Below are positions 1 through 9,339 of a stretch of 64,000 nt of DNA, piece after piece. The notes beneath the pieces were generated by a model, which was given only the letters and a program-made list of their open reading frames with translations, searched no databases and was not told the DNA's origin. The position numbers were made by a program, and so were the translations under genes. Source of the stretch: an uncultured Lachnospiraceae bacterium (GTDB lineage: Bacteria; Bacillota; Clostridia; Lachnospirales; Lachnospiraceae); NCBI GenBank assembly GCA_947594855.1, contig CANQEL010000012.1:1-64000 (forward strand). The letters run 5' to 3'. How positions within the stretch are numbered: the stretch's first letter is position 1; every line of letters starts with the position of its first letter.

Positions 1-82
1 ACTAAGCCTATTGAACAAAAATTTATTAAGTTATCAAGGTACATTTACTGTATCTAAAAGATATTATACGAGGAGGAATATT

Positions 83-892
83 ATGATAAAAACAGACTGT
101 CATCTGCACTCTTCATTTTCATCGGATTCAGATACTCCGATGATTGACATGATACATGCGGCAACAGATAAAGGCCTGGATACAATATGCTTTACTGAAC
201 ATATGGATTTGCAGTTTCCTGATAAATATGATATGGATTTTATATTTGAACCGGAAAAATATATGAAGCAGCTTAATGAATTAAAAAATACATTCAGTAA
301 TAATATTGATATTCTTGCCGGAATCGAAACCGGGCTTAAACCCGGACTGAAAAATGAATATGATTCTATTCTGTCCATGCATGAATGGGATTATGTTATA
401 GGTTCTACACATCTTGTAGATGATATAGATCCATATTACAGTGAATATTGGGAAGGTTATTCTGAAAAAACCGCAATAAACAGATATTTTGAATGTGTAT
501 ATGATAATATACAGTCCTGCGGTAATTATGACGCCGTTGGACATCTGGATTATATCTTAAGATATGCGCCTTCAAAAAATAAATATTTTTCATATAAGGA
601 ATCTGCAGATATTATAGATTGTATATTAAAAAAGATTATATATGAGGGAAAAGCGCTTGAAATAAATACAAACGGCTACAGGTCAGGACTGTCGTCTCCT
701 AATCCGTGCAGCGATATTATAAAACGTTATATGGAACTTGGAGGCGTACTTTTTACAATAGGTTCAGACGCCCACTGCACCGGGCATATAGCATACGGGT
801 ATAATGAAGCTTATAATCTTCTCTCCTCGCTTGGAATAAAACATTATGCGGTATATAAAAAAAGGAAACCTGAAATTATCAGTTTAGTTTAG
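83..892 (+). CDS. hisK: PHP-domain histidinol-phosphatase (HisK-type)
   Basis: A 269-residue PHP-family metallophosphatase. HisK-type members hydrolyse L-histidinol phosphate to histidinol, the penultimate step of histidine synthesis. The metal-binding motifs are visible in order: DCHLHSSF at the N-terminus, FTEHMD, GIETG, GSTH, VGHLD and GSDAH near the C-terminus. The ATG at 83 is chosen because AGGAGG lies 7 bases upstream; an in-frame extension back to position 11 has no ribosome site. No other his gene is in the window, so a related phosphoesterase role cannot be excluded. Its 3' end overlaps the convergent psd gene by 14 bases. Confidence 0.85.
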   Translation: MIKTDCHLHSSFSSDSDTPMIDMIHAATDKGLDTICFTEHMDLQFPDKYDMDFIFEPEKYMKQLNELKNTFSNNIDILAGIETGLKPGLKNEYDSILSMHEWDYVIGSTHLVDDIDPYYSEYWEGYSEKTAINRYFECVYDNIQSCGNYDAVGHLDYILRYAPSKNKYFSYKESADIIDCILKKIIYEGKALEINTNGYRSGLSSPNPCSDIIKRYMELGGVLFTIGSDAHCTGHIAYGYNEAYNLLSSLGIKHYAVYKKRKPEIISLV

Positions 893-1724
893 AGCCTATT
901 TTCTCGCCAAGTTTTACGGGAATCTCATATCCTTTTTCTGTTGCGTAAAAAGCAATATTGGGAACGGACGCGGCATTTTTCTTAAGGAGTACAATTATTG
1001 TAGAACCTCCATAGAGAAACCTGCCTTTTTCCTGCCCTCTTTTTATTTTCTGACTGCCGTGGTAGTTTTTTATCTTTCCGACAAGCATGGCGCCGACTTC
1101 CATCTGAACAATTTTTCCGAAATTGTTAGTATTTATCACTGTATATTCCCTGCAGTTTTCAGTAAATACCGGGATTTTTGCAAGCGCGACAGGGCGTACT
1201 GTATGCAGTTTTCCTTTTATAAAATGATTATCGCCTTTAATTCCTCCGTCAATATAACAATATCTGTGGTAATTGTTCACGCATAAACGGAATACCAGAC
1301 ATATTCCATCATCATATTCTTTATATATTTTATTACCGTCAAATAATGATTTCATTGAAAAATGGCTCTGTTTTACAGGTATTACCGTGCCGTTTCTTAT
1401 TTTATACGCACTGAGAAATCCATCGCATGGCGAGATAAGAGCTTTATCATCATAGTCAACGGGTCTTACATTTTTACGGAATTTTCTGCAGAAAAAATCA
1501 TTAAAGCATCTGAATTCCACCGATTCACATTCGTCTAACGATATATTATAATTATTAACAAACTTTTTTATCAGTACTTTTGATAAAGGAGAATCCATAA
1601 ATTTTCCAATGATTCCGGAAAATATTGTGGAACTAAGTATCTTTAATATGACCCTTCCAAAAACACTATGGTATAAAAAAGCTAACATTATACTGCTTTT
1701 ATCAGGTTTTACCGGGGCTCTCAT
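879..1724 (-). CDS. psd: Phosphatidylserine decarboxylase
   Basis: A 281-residue decarboxylase that turns phosphatidylserine into phosphatidylethanolamine at the membrane. The proenzyme is expected to cleave itself at the Gly-Ser of the C-terminal YGGSTI motif, making a pyruvoyl prosthetic group on the new small subunit. The ISPCDG, YHRYCY and EVGAMLVG motifs are typical of the family. An AAGGA sits 8 bases before the ATG. It follows pssA by 18 bases, so the two successive steps of phosphatidylethanolamine synthesis are probably co-transcribed. The last 14 bases overlap the PHP phosphatase gene tail to tail. Confidence 0.95.
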   Translation of the reverse strand: MRAPVKPDKSSIMLAFLYHSVFGRVILKILSSTIFSGIIGKFMDSPLSKVLIKKFVNNYNISLDECESVEFRCFNDFFCRKFRKNVRPVDYDDKALISPCDGFLSAYKIRNGTVIPVKQSHFSMKSLFDGNKIYKEYDDGICLVFRLCVNNYHRYCYIDGGIKGDNHFIKGKLHTVRPVALAKIPVFTENCREYTVINTNNFGKIVQMEVGAMLVGKIKNYHGSQKIKRGQEKGRFLYGGSTIIVLLKKNAASVPNIAFYATEKGYEIPVKLGEKIGSKLN

Positions 1725-1742
1725 AGATATATTCCTTCCTGC

Positions 1743-2432
1743 TTATTTTCTGCAAAGTGTGATTGTGAGCATGATGAATTCAGCCAGACCAACTAAAATC
1801 ATAACGATAAGCGCCTTGTTTTCAGGTTTTTTGATTTTGAGTTTAGATATGTACAATAAAGCCATTATAAACATAACGCCAAAATATACAAGCGTAATGT
1901 CCTTTGGAATTATATACTGAAGCAAAAGCACTGTTGGAAAAACAAGCGCTGCCGACGTTACCGGAAGGCCGGTAAAATATTTCCTTGCGCCGCTTTCGGT
2001 ATTCTGACGCTCTTCTTCCGTAACATTATACCATGCAAGTCTTATTAATGTTGTAAGTGTGTATAAAACAAGTATGATATACAATACAATTTCCAGTGGA
2101 AGTCCATGGCGGCCTGCGCCAAAATCAGGTATTTCAGAAATAGTCGGACAGACTCTTATCATTGCGTTTCCGATACATGCAGGAAGCACGCCAAATGCCA
2201 CAAGATCAGATAATGAGTCTATCTGAATTCCGTATTTCTTTTCAAAATCAGTCCTGTTCTTTTTGGTTCTGGCTATTTTTCCGTCAAATGCATCACAAAG
2301 ACCGCATGCCATTAAAAAGAATATGCCTATATAAGGATGTCCCGACTGCTGTAGTGAAACGACAATACCCATTATGGATAATCCTAAAGATAAATATGTA
2401 AGCCATACCGTATAATCAAATATTCCAATCAT
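1743..2432 (-). CDS. pssA: CDP-diacylglycerol-serine O-phosphatidyltransferase
   Basis: A 229-residue CDP-alcohol phosphatidyltransferase that condenses CDP-diacylglycerol with serine to give phosphatidylserine, the substrate of the downstream Psd. The family signature D-G-x2-A-R-x8-9-G-x3-D-x3-D is present (DGKIAR, then KKYGIQIDSLSD). About six to eight hydrophobic membrane segments are evident. The ATG at 2432 is preferred over the longer reading frame because GGGAG is correctly spaced and the ATG forms an ATGA overlap with the stop of the upstream flippase gene, which suggests translational coupling. Confidence 0.93.
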   Translation of the reverse strand: MIGIFDYTVWLTYLSLGLSIMGIVVSLQQSGHPYIGIFFLMACGLCDAFDGKIARTKKNRTDFEKKYGIQIDSLSDLVAFGVLPACIGNAMIRVCPTISEIPDFGAGRHGLPLEIVLYIILVLYTLTTLIRLAWYNVTEEERQNTESGARKYFTGLPVTSAALVFPTVLLLQYIIPKDITLVYFGVMFIMALLYISKLKIKKPENKALIVMILVGLAEFIMLTITLCRK

Positions 2433-3460
2433 TTTGACTCCCTTTTCCTTATAGTAAATATTAGCGCGGCAAATACTGTTAGCGCGCTTATAATCATGCA
2501 TACATAAAACGACAGACCCCTGCTTATCAGTTCCAGGTTTACTGCAGTGGATTTATCAAAAAATGCCCCGAATCCATCAATAAGCAGATAATCGGCAACA
2601 CCCATTCCTCCCGGAATAGGGATACTGTAAGTGCCAATAGTCACAAAACTCTGGGTAAACCATATATCTGAAGCAGGTACTTTCCCGCCGCCCGTTGCCA
2701 TATATACAAAAAGCGTTACCGAAATTTGCGACAGACGCTGCAGCAGATTCAGAAAAAATGCTTTAACAAACATACTTTTATTCTGATATATCACATCAGC
2801 GCACAGTCTGTATTCTTCCATTATTTTGTAAAGTTTTTTCTTCTTTTTTTCTATGTTTTTTATTAAATGTAATATTACGCCAACCTTCAAAAAAAATTTG
2901 CATATTTTTTCAAGAATACGGGGTTTGGCAATAAGCATATAAAAAATAGCTGTAAGTGTACATAAAATAATATACCCGGCAGTTATAAGGATTTTCCCCG
3001 GAAGGCTAAATCCCATAAATATATCCGGTTTTATTAAAAATCCTGCGGTGCCGGTAACAAGAAGCGCTAGCGTGTACATAATCAGATTTATAAGTAAAGA
3101 TATAGTAACTACCGCTCCCGGTATATTATCTTTTACCATAAAATAAGCGCTTGCAGGCTGCCCTCCTGAAGCTGATGGCGTAATTGCAGAAAAATAAATA
3201 TCTGCAGAAGAATATAAAAATCCTTTTCTTAAATTTTTCTTATATCCAAACGCTTTAATAATGCATATGATTGCCGCTCCCTCAAACAGGATGTATCCAA
3301 ACATGGCGATTACCGCCGCCAACATCCAGCCTGCAGATGAAGCAAGCAGTGTATCTTTAAATTGTTCAGGCGAAAAATTTCTGCTCTGGGTTATGACTGC
3401 CCATATAGTCAAAAATGCAAGAACAATAAAAATAACGCCCCATATTTTTGTTTTTTTCAT
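2429..3460 (-). CDS. Flippase-like integral membrane protein (LPG synthase TM / UPF0104 family)
   Basis: A 343-residue polytopic membrane protein with about eight hydrophobic segments. It resembles the lysylphosphatidylglycerol synthase transmembrane (flippase-like) domain: the TPSASGGQPASAYFM and PIPGGMGVADY motifs are characteristic. The soluble aminoacyl-transfer domain of full MprF is absent, so this is the flippase-type module alone. It overlaps pssA downstream (ATGA) and the PAP2 gene upstream by four bases, placing it inside a phospholipid operon. A role in moving or exposing lipids is inferred from the family and neighbours only. Confidence 0.85.
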   Translation of the reverse strand: MKKTKIWGVIFIVLAFLTIWAVITQSRNFSPEQFKDTLLASSAGWMLAAVIAMFGYILFEGAAIICIIKAFGYKKNLRKGFLYSSADIYFSAITPSASGGQPASAYFMVKDNIPGAVVTISLLINLIMYTLALLVTGTAGFLIKPDIFMGFSLPGKILITAGYIILCTLTAIFYMLIAKPRILEKICKFFLKVGVILHLIKNIEKKKKKLYKIMEEYRLCADVIYQNKSMFVKAFFLNLLQRLSQISVTLFVYMATGGGKVPASDIWFTQSFVTIGTYSIPIPGGMGVADYLLIDGFGAFFDKSTAVNLELISRGLSFYVCMIISALTVFAALIFTIRKRESK

Positions 3461-4119
3461 GTTAAACCTTTCGTTATATCAATTTTTGCTGTAATCTTAT
3501 TTGCAATCAACATACCAATCTCTACTGCAATGACCCCGCCTGCTATATCAATAAGCACATGTTGTTTTACAAGCACAGTAGAGGCAAATACAAGCAAAGT
3601 CATAATAACCATCAAACAGGCGTACCATTTCGGTACATTTTTGATTTTTAAAGTTCCTCTTAAACATACCCAGCTTTCAAGGCAATGTATAGACGGAAAA
3701 AGATTATCCGGGGCGTCAAGAGAATAAATATATGCGGTAAGTTCATGCCATATGCCATGTCCGTAAAGGGATGCTGCTTCCGGCCTGAAACCTTCTATCG
3801 TAGTTGGAAATATGACAAAGCAGATTAAAGCAATGGCTTTAGCTATTAATTCACCCGTAAATATACGGATACATATATGTTTTTCCTGTCTTCCGATTAT
3901 AATATATCCCGTAATCCACTGAACATAAGCCAATATATAAAAAACAATAAAAAACGGAATAAACGGCAGCATTTTGTCCAAAGGTAAAATAACGCTGTAG
4001 TGTTTAAGACCGGTAGTAAAAATGCGGGTGCCAAAATAAGTTATGCAGTTAAATAATACCATAATACTCAGCATAAACCATGAATATGCCGGCATAATCT
4101 TAAGTAAATGTTTTTTCAA
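3457..4119 (-). CDS. PAP2-superfamily membrane phosphatase
   Basis: A 220-residue membrane protein of the PAP2 / inositol-phosphorylceramide-synthase-like group, expected to dephosphorylate a lipid phosphate. The phosphatase motifs are PSIHC at about residue 150 and KQHVLIDIAGG near the C-terminus, giving the catalytic His and Asp. About six membrane segments are visible. The start is placed at a TTG at 4119, nine bases after GGAGG; the in-frame ATG at 4137 would put the ribosome site inside the coding region. The 3' end overlaps the flippase gene by four bases, fitting a lipid-metabolism operon. Confidence 0.83.
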   Translation of the reverse strand: MKKHLLKIMPAYSWFMLSIMVLFNCITYFGTRIFTTGLKHYSVILPLDKMLPFIPFFIVFYILAYVQWITGYIIIGRQEKHICIRIFTGELIAKAIALICFVIFPTTIEGFRPEAASLYGHGIWHELTAYIYSLDAPDNLFPSIHCLESWVCLRGTLKIKNVPKWYACLMVIMTLLVFASTVLVKQHVLIDIAGGVIAVEIGMLIANKITAKIDITKGLT

Positions 4120-4154
4120 ATTTATACTCCTCCCCATAAAAATGCCATTTGGTG

Positions 4155-5318
4155 TTATTTGTGATGCAGTTTGTATTCTAATGACATTCCCCTGAGTTTT
4201 GCAACTATATCTTTAAGTTTATCAACCGTATAATCTATTTCCTCAATAGTATTAAATTCTGATATTGTAAATCTGACGGAACCATGAATATATTCTTCAG
4301 GTACCTGTATGGCTTCAAGCACATGTGATACGGCTTTTATCCCTGCGTTGCACGCTGAGCCGGTTGAACAGCATATATCGTATAAATCGAGCTGTATCTG
4401 TATAGCTTCACCGTCAAGATATGCAAAACAGAAACTGGCATTTCCGCATAGCCGGTTTACCGTATCTCCGTTAAGGCGGACATATTTTATTTCATTAAGA
4501 ACTCTGTTTATGAAATAATTTCTTAAATTAGTAATATATTCGGTATTATATTCAAGTCTTTGGTTTATAATATTTGCGGCCGTTCCAAACCCTGCTATTC
4601 CGGCGACATTTTCGGTTCCGGCCCTGAGGGTACGTTCCTGCTTGCCGCCGAGATGGAAACCGGGTATATCAATACCGTTTTTTATATAAAGAAATCCTAC
4701 ACCTTTAGGCCCATGGCATTTGTGCGCGCTGGCGCTAAGCATATCTATGTGCATATCTTTTACATCAATATCCAAATGACCGAATGTCTGGACAGCATCA
4801 GTGTGAAAAAGGATATTGTGCTTTGATGCAATTTTGCCAATATCTTTTATGGGCTGAATTGTTCCAATTTCGTTATTTGCCATCATAACAGATATAAGTA
4901 CCGTGTCCGGTCTGATGGCTTTTTCTATATCGTGTACATTAATTATACCATTGCTGTCAGGTTTTATATAAGTTATTTCACATCCCAGACGTTCATAATA
5001 TCTGCATGTATTCAGTATGGCATGATGCTCTATGCTTGTAGTAATAACGTGTCTGCCTCTGTCTTTCATAAGGTTTAAGGCGCCGAATATTGCCCAGTTG
5101 TCGGATTCGGTTCCGCCTGATGTAAAATATATTTCAGAAGGCTCTGCATTAATAATTTCTGCAATGCATTTTCTGGAGTCATTAACCGCTTTTCTGCTTT
5201 TAGATGCAAAATTATATATTTCTGAAGGATTGGAGTAACATTTTGTATAAAACGGAATCATGGCATCTACAGCTTCAGTATACATTTGCGTAGTGGCTGC
5301 ATTATCAAGATAAATCAT
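4155..5318 (-). CDS. nifS: Cysteine desulfurase, NifS/IscS family
   Basis: A 387-residue PLP enzyme that removes sulfur from cysteine as a protein persulfide for Fe-S clusters or thiolated cofactors. The N-terminal YLDNAATT is diagnostic. The PLP lysine lies in SASAHKCHGPKG, and the active cysteine in STGSACNAG near the C-terminus. No IscU, ThiI or MnmA partner is adjacent, so the acceptor cannot be inferred from context. It stands 73 bases after the GT2 gene and 35 before the PAP2 gene in the same direction. Confidence 0.93.
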   Translation of the reverse strand: MIYLDNAATTQMYTEAVDAMIPFYTKCYSNPSEIYNFASKSRKAVNDSRKCIAEIINAEPSEIYFTSGGTESDNWAIFGALNLMKDRGRHVITTSIEHHAILNTCRYYERLGCEITYIKPDSNGIINVHDIEKAIRPDTVLISVMMANNEIGTIQPIKDIGKIASKHNILFHTDAVQTFGHLDIDVKDMHIDMLSASAHKCHGPKGVGFLYIKNGIDIPGFHLGGKQERTLRAGTENVAGIAGFGTAANIINQRLEYNTEYITNLRNYFINRVLNEIKYVRLNGDTVNRLCGNASFCFAYLDGEAIQIQLDLYDICCSTGSACNAGIKAVSHVLEAIQVPEEYIHGSVRFTISEFNTIEEIDYTVDKLKDIVAKLRGMSLEYKLHHK

Positions 5319-5391
5319 TCAAATTCACCATTCCCATAAAATATTACTTAAAATATTATATGCACATATTTTAAGAATGTTTGTACATGGT

Positions 5392-6342
5392 CTAATTATC
5401 ATTGAGGTATTCCTGAATAATAAATCTTGGCCGTGATTTGGTTTCAAGGTATATTTTACCAATATATTCACCAATAATTCCTATGGATAAAATCTGCAGG
5501 CCGCCCAAAGCCCATACAGACACCATAATACTGCTCCACCCTGCAAATGTATTTCCCAGTATATGCATTACCACGGAATATATCAGTATTCCGATACTCA
5601 GCATAAATATAATAAGTCCAAGCGTGGTTATAAGCCTTATAGGTTTAATGCTTAGTGAAGTTATACCGTCAAAGGCAAAATGAAGCATTTTTTTAAGAGG
5701 ATATTTGGACTCTCCTGCAAATCTTTCATGTCTTTCATAATATACACTGGTTGAAGGAAAACCTACCATAGGAACCAGACCGCGTAAAAACAGATTTACC
5801 TCTTTATAATCTTCAAGGTTGTCGAGTACGCGTTTACTCATAAGCCTGAAATCAGCGTGATTATATACAATGTCTACACCCATTTTTAAAAGCAGTTTAT
5901 AGTATGCCTGCGCAGTGAATCTTTTGAAAAAGGTATCGGTTTTTCTTTTATCCCTTACGCCGTATACTACGTCGTAGCCTTCGTTAAATTTATCAACCAT
6001 TTCATCAATGGCGTTAATGTCATCCTGAAGATCTGCATCCATGGATATAACCATATCAGCTTCCTCCTTTGCCTGCATAAGACCGGCAAGCACGGCATTC
6101 TGATGCCCTCTGTTCCTTGAAAGGCACAGTCCGCGGAATGTTTTATCCTTATTGTGAATATCTTTTATCATTTTCCAGGTATTATCTTTTGAACCATCAT
6201 TTACATATAAAACTTTACTTTCCGGCGCTATTTTACCTGCCTCTATAAGTTCTTTGTATTTTTGGGCAAGACGGTTTGTCGTTTCAGTAATTACCTCCTG
6301 TTCATTGTAACATGGTACTACCATAAAAAGTATCTTTGCCAT
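5392..6342 (-). CDS. GT2 glycosyltransferase with two C-terminal membrane helices (GtrB/DPM1-like)
   Basis: A 316-residue family 2 glycosyltransferase of the dolichol-phosphate-mannose-synthase type, likely to transfer a sugar from a nucleotide donor to undecaprenyl phosphate. The N-terminus has VVPCYNEQEV, then YVNDGSKDNT and the metal-binding SMDADLQDD; CLSRNRGHQNAV is also typical. Two hydrophobic segments at about residues 230-300 anchor it in the membrane. A strong GAGGAGG precedes the ATG. It follows the polytopic repeat-containing protein by 15 bases, so the pair is probably a donor-making enzyme and a membrane partner. NDGS and DAD motifs are intact. Confidence 0.9.
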   Translation of the reverse strand: MAKILFMVVPCYNEQEVITETTNRLAQKYKELIEAGKIAPESKVLYVNDGSKDNTWKMIKDIHNKDKTFRGLCLSRNRGHQNAVLAGLMQAKEEADMVISMDADLQDDINAIDEMVDKFNEGYDVVYGVRDKRKTDTFFKRFTAQAYYKLLLKMGVDIVYNHADFRLMSKRVLDNLEDYKEVNLFLRGLVPMVGFPSTSVYYERHERFAGESKYPLKKMLHFAFDGITSLSIKPIRLITTLGLIIFMLSIGILIYSVVMHILGNTFAGWSSIMVSVWALGGLQILSIGIIGEYIGKIYLETKSRPRFIIQEYLNDN

Positions 6343-6357
6343 ATTTATACCTCCTCG

Positions 6358-7848
6358 TTAATCAACAGTATTATTATCCCCTGATTTTTTATTAAGCCTT
6401 TGTTTCCTTCGTTCAATCATTTCAATGATTTCGTTGTGTATTATCTGTTTATAGTCTTCATTTGTGTTTATTCTGTAATCATTTTCTGTAACAGCTCTTG
6501 GAATAATATCGCTTATATCAGTATCAGGTGTTTCCATATCTTCCGGTGGTTCCGGCTCTGCTATATCTTCTACTATTTCAGGTGGCTCCGGCTCAGCTAT
6601 ATCTTCTACCGTTTCCGGTGGTTCCGGCTCAGCTATATCCTCTACCATTTCCGGTGACTCCGGTTCTGTTACATCTTCATATTCTGATGTGGCCGCTGTG
6701 TCCTCGTTATGAATTTGGCGGCTGTATTTAATGCAGCGTCTTTTTACCATAAAAGAGTACATCAGCTGAACCAGATATGCCGCAAGGAATATATATACAC
6801 TTATGACATATATAAAATTCTCTTTACCTAAAAATGATGCAAAAACTGCATATAACATAAATATCTGAAAAGTCTTTTTTGACTGCCTGAACAGTATAAT
6901 TACCGTTACAAGCGCAAATATGTAAATAGTCAGGTAAAGCAATGTATTCAAATCAAAGAAATAGTGGCTGAACTTTAGCAGGTTTATATCAGATATTGTT
7001 ATATTGAAGTCCAACAAATCGTAAAATTCATCAGTTTTACCATTAAGTATGCCTGTAACTATGCCAATTATTTTCAGGCACAATGACGGCAATGCAAAAA
7101 GTATATACAAAAGCGCCGGTTTCCAATACCTGAACAGCATAAACGCAAATATTGATAATATAAACAAAAATGCATAATCAGATGAAAGCAAAACAAGATT
7201 TGATGCTGCTCCCAAAAGAATTATACAAATATATATAATTTTTTTGTTCTTACCTTTTTTATTATAACCTTTAAAAAATAGCACAAACCATAAAAACAAT
7301 CCCCATAATACCATGTTGGTAATTAGTTCTGTAGTAGTATTAAGATATACTGCCATAATGCCTGAAGGCCAGAATGACATCAGAGCAGTTCCGATTAATG
7401 CAGCAAACCTTCCTCCGGTAAAACGTATTGAAAAATACATGAATATAGCGCCTGCAAGGAAAAACAGGGTATTAATGATAAATGTTTCATTAAAAATATC
7501 GGTATCCTTTGAAAAAATCCCCTGATATTTACCAAATACCCTGATACCGGCGGCAGAAAGAAATATAAAAACAATTAAAATCGTTTCAATAACATATTCA
7601 TAACGCTTATGTGAAGTGTCGAGATAATTAAGCTTCTCCGGAATCTTACGGCGGTGCATAATTACAGATAATAAATAGCATATAAATGCAGTCATAAACA
7701 TAATAACTGCAGCAAATACAACCCCTGACACTGCCTGAACAGTATTAAAGCTGTCAAATACGCCCGTATATGCTGAAATATAAATTAATGTACATAAAAC
7801 AAACAGTATATAGCATAAATATGTAAAAAAATTTTTTCGGTTTCTCAT
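6358..7848 (-). CDS. Polytopic membrane protein with C-terminal 12-residue acidic Pro-rich repeats
   Basis: A 496-residue protein with about ten hydrophobic segments over residues 1-365, followed by a hydrophilic tail. The tail has four tandem 12-residue units of the form VEDIAEPEPPE and then a basic stretch rich in Arg and Lys. The membrane part has the general look of a GT-C or mannosyltransferase-like protein, but I see no clear catalytic signature. The start is at 7848, where GGAG lies seven bases upstream; the frame stays open back to 7944 without a ribosome site. It is directly upstream of the GT2 gene, so it may use a lipid-linked sugar made by that enzyme. Confidence 0.7.
   Translation of the reverse strand: MRNRKNFFTYLCYILFVLCTLIYISAYTGVFDSFNTVQAVSGVVFAAVIMFMTAFICYLLSVIMHRRKIPEKLNYLDTSHKRYEYVIETILIVFIFLSAAGIRVFGKYQGIFSKDTDIFNETFIINTLFFLAGAIFMYFSIRFTGGRFAALIGTALMSFWPSGIMAVYLNTTTELITNMVLWGLFLWFVLFFKGYNKKGKNKKIIYICIILLGAASNLVLLSSDYAFLFILSIFAFMLFRYWKPALLYILFALPSLCLKIIGIVTGILNGKTDEFYDLLDFNITISDINLLKFSHYFFDLNTLLYLTIYIFALVTVIILFRQSKKTFQIFMLYAVFASFLGKENFIYVISVYIFLAAYLVQLMYSFMVKRRCIKYSRQIHNEDTAATSEYEDVTEPESPEMVEDIAEPEPPETVEDIAEPEPPEIVEDIAEPEPPEDMETPDTDISDIIPRAVTENDYRINTNEDYKQIIHNEIIEMIERRKQRLNKKSGDNNTVD
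6542..6685. repeat. 36-bp tandem repeat, four units, in coding sequence
   Basis: Four head-to-tail 36-bp units at 6542-6577, 6578-6613, 6614-6649 and 6650-6685; the first three are nearly identical and the fourth is degenerate. They encode the 12-residue acidic, proline-rich repeat of the membrane protein tail. The unit is a multiple of three, so changes in copy number would keep the frame. Confidence 0.9.
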
Positions 7849-7977
7849 ATGAAATCTCCACCACAATTTGCAAACGTATAATCTCTTTCTAATTCTAACA
7901 CATATTATTTCCATTTTAAAGTATTTTAAAGTATTTATTATCATATAATTTACAAACTGAAAGAAAAAGTGAGAATT

Positions 7978-9294
7978 ATGTTCAAAACCCTTATAAAAGG
8001 AACTTTTATACTTACAATAACGGGATTAATTACAAAAGTAATTGGTTTTATATATAAAATATATCTGTCAAATATACTGGATGCAGGTACTCTTGGTATA
8101 TACCAGCTTGTGTTTCCAGTGTTCAGTATATGCTTTACTTTATTTGCGGCAGGTATACAGACATCTGTATCACAGATGGTTGCTTCAGGCAAAAATAATA
8201 TACGGTATATTAAAAGGATAATGCTGTATGCGGTATCGCTTTCATTCTGTATTGCAGTTGTTTTGTCATGCCTGATATATTTTGCTTCAGATATAATTTC
8301 GATAAATATTCTCGGAGAGGCAGGATGCGCTCCTGCGCTCAGGATGCTTTCGTTTGCTTTTCCTGTATGCGCAGTGTCCTCATGCATAAACGGTTGTTAT
8401 TACGGTATGCATAAAACATCGGTTCCTGCTGTTTCACAGCTTTTGGAAGAAATATCGCGGGTTGCGTTTGTATATATAATTGCACAAAGTATATCAGACG
8501 GAAATGTAATGCTTATGTGTATTACAGCCGTCACAGGTATTGCAGTTGGGGAAAGCTGTTCAATGATATATAGTGTAATAATGATTCTTATATATTTCAG
8601 GCGTTTAAAAAAAGCAGGCCTGGAATATGTTAATGCGGATATGCCTGCCGGTATAATGTCTTCCCTTTTGAAACTTAGTATACCGCTTACCGCAAACCGG
8701 CTTTTTGTAGCATTGCTGCACGGCATGGAAAGCGTACTGATACCTGCTATGTTAAAAAGGTATGGCATGGAGCCTGAAAAGGCTCTCGGAGTATATGGAG
8801 TGCTTACCGGAATGGCTATGCCTTTTATATTATTTCCATCTACAATAACCAATTCTCTTTCGGTACTTCTGCTTCCGGCAATATCAGAAGCAAATACGCA
8901 AAAAAGGGGAATAAAAACTATATCATCTGTATGCATAGTAAGCAGCACAATACTTGGCATCATGTCTACCATACTGTTTTTCTTCTTTGGCGGAGATATA
9001 GGAAGCTTCGTGTTTAAAAACCAGGCTGTTGGATTATTCATTGAAATACTCGCATTCCTGTGTCCTTTTATGTTTGCTGCAACTACGCTTACAAGTATAA
9101 TTAACGGGCTTGGATATACACATATCACATTTTTTATTACTATAATAGGGCTGACCGTAAGAATTCTCCTTACAATAAAACTGGTTCCAGTTCAGGGAAT
9201 AAGCGGATATTTAATAGGTCTTTTACTAAGCCAGCTTATGGTTACTGCGATGAGTTATTGTTATTACAAAAGGCTTTTAAGAAAAATAAGCTAG
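7978..9294 (+). CDS. Polysaccharide biosynthesis / SpoVB-like lipid flippase (MOP superfamily)
   Basis: A 438-residue protein with about 12-14 membrane segments, resembling SpoVB/MurJ-type exporters of the MOP superfamily, which flip lipid-linked sugars. The N-terminal KGTFILTITGLITKVIGF is typical of SpoVB-like proteins. The ATG at 7978 gives the expected family N-terminus; a GTG three codons earlier is possible. It is divergent from the glycosyltransferase operon on the minus strand and is followed 45 bases later by a PMT-like glycosyltransferase, which suggests a surface-glycan role. Whether it acts in sporulation cannot be told from the sequence. Confidence 0.85.
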   Translation: MFKTLIKGTFILTITGLITKVIGFIYKIYLSNILDAGTLGIYQLVFPVFSICFTLFAAGIQTSVSQMVASGKNNIRYIKRIMLYAVSLSFCIAVVLSCLIYFASDIISINILGEAGCAPALRMLSFAFPVCAVSSCINGCYYGMHKTSVPAVSQLLEEISRVAFVYIIAQSISDGNVMLMCITAVTGIAVGESCSMIYSVIMILIYFRRLKKAGLEYVNADMPAGIMSSLLKLSIPLTANRLFVALLHGMESVLIPAMLKRYGMEPEKALGVYGVLTGMAMPFILFPSTITNSLSVLLLPAISEANTQKRGIKTISSVCIVSSTILGIMSTILFFFFGGDIGSFVFKNQAVGLFIEILAFLCPFMFAATTLTSIINGLGYTHITFFITIIGLTVRILLTIKLVPVQGISGYLIGLLLSQLMVTAMSYCYYKRLLRKIS

Positions 9295-9339
9295 TGACTT
9301 GCCTGTAAAAATATGTTATTCTTTTATAGGGTGAAATGT

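Noticed and set aside
8400-9128. 242-residue minus-strand reading frame opposite the SpoVB-like gene
   Set aside because: It is antisense to a well-supported gene, has no recognisable domain and no good ribosome site; a shadow frame.
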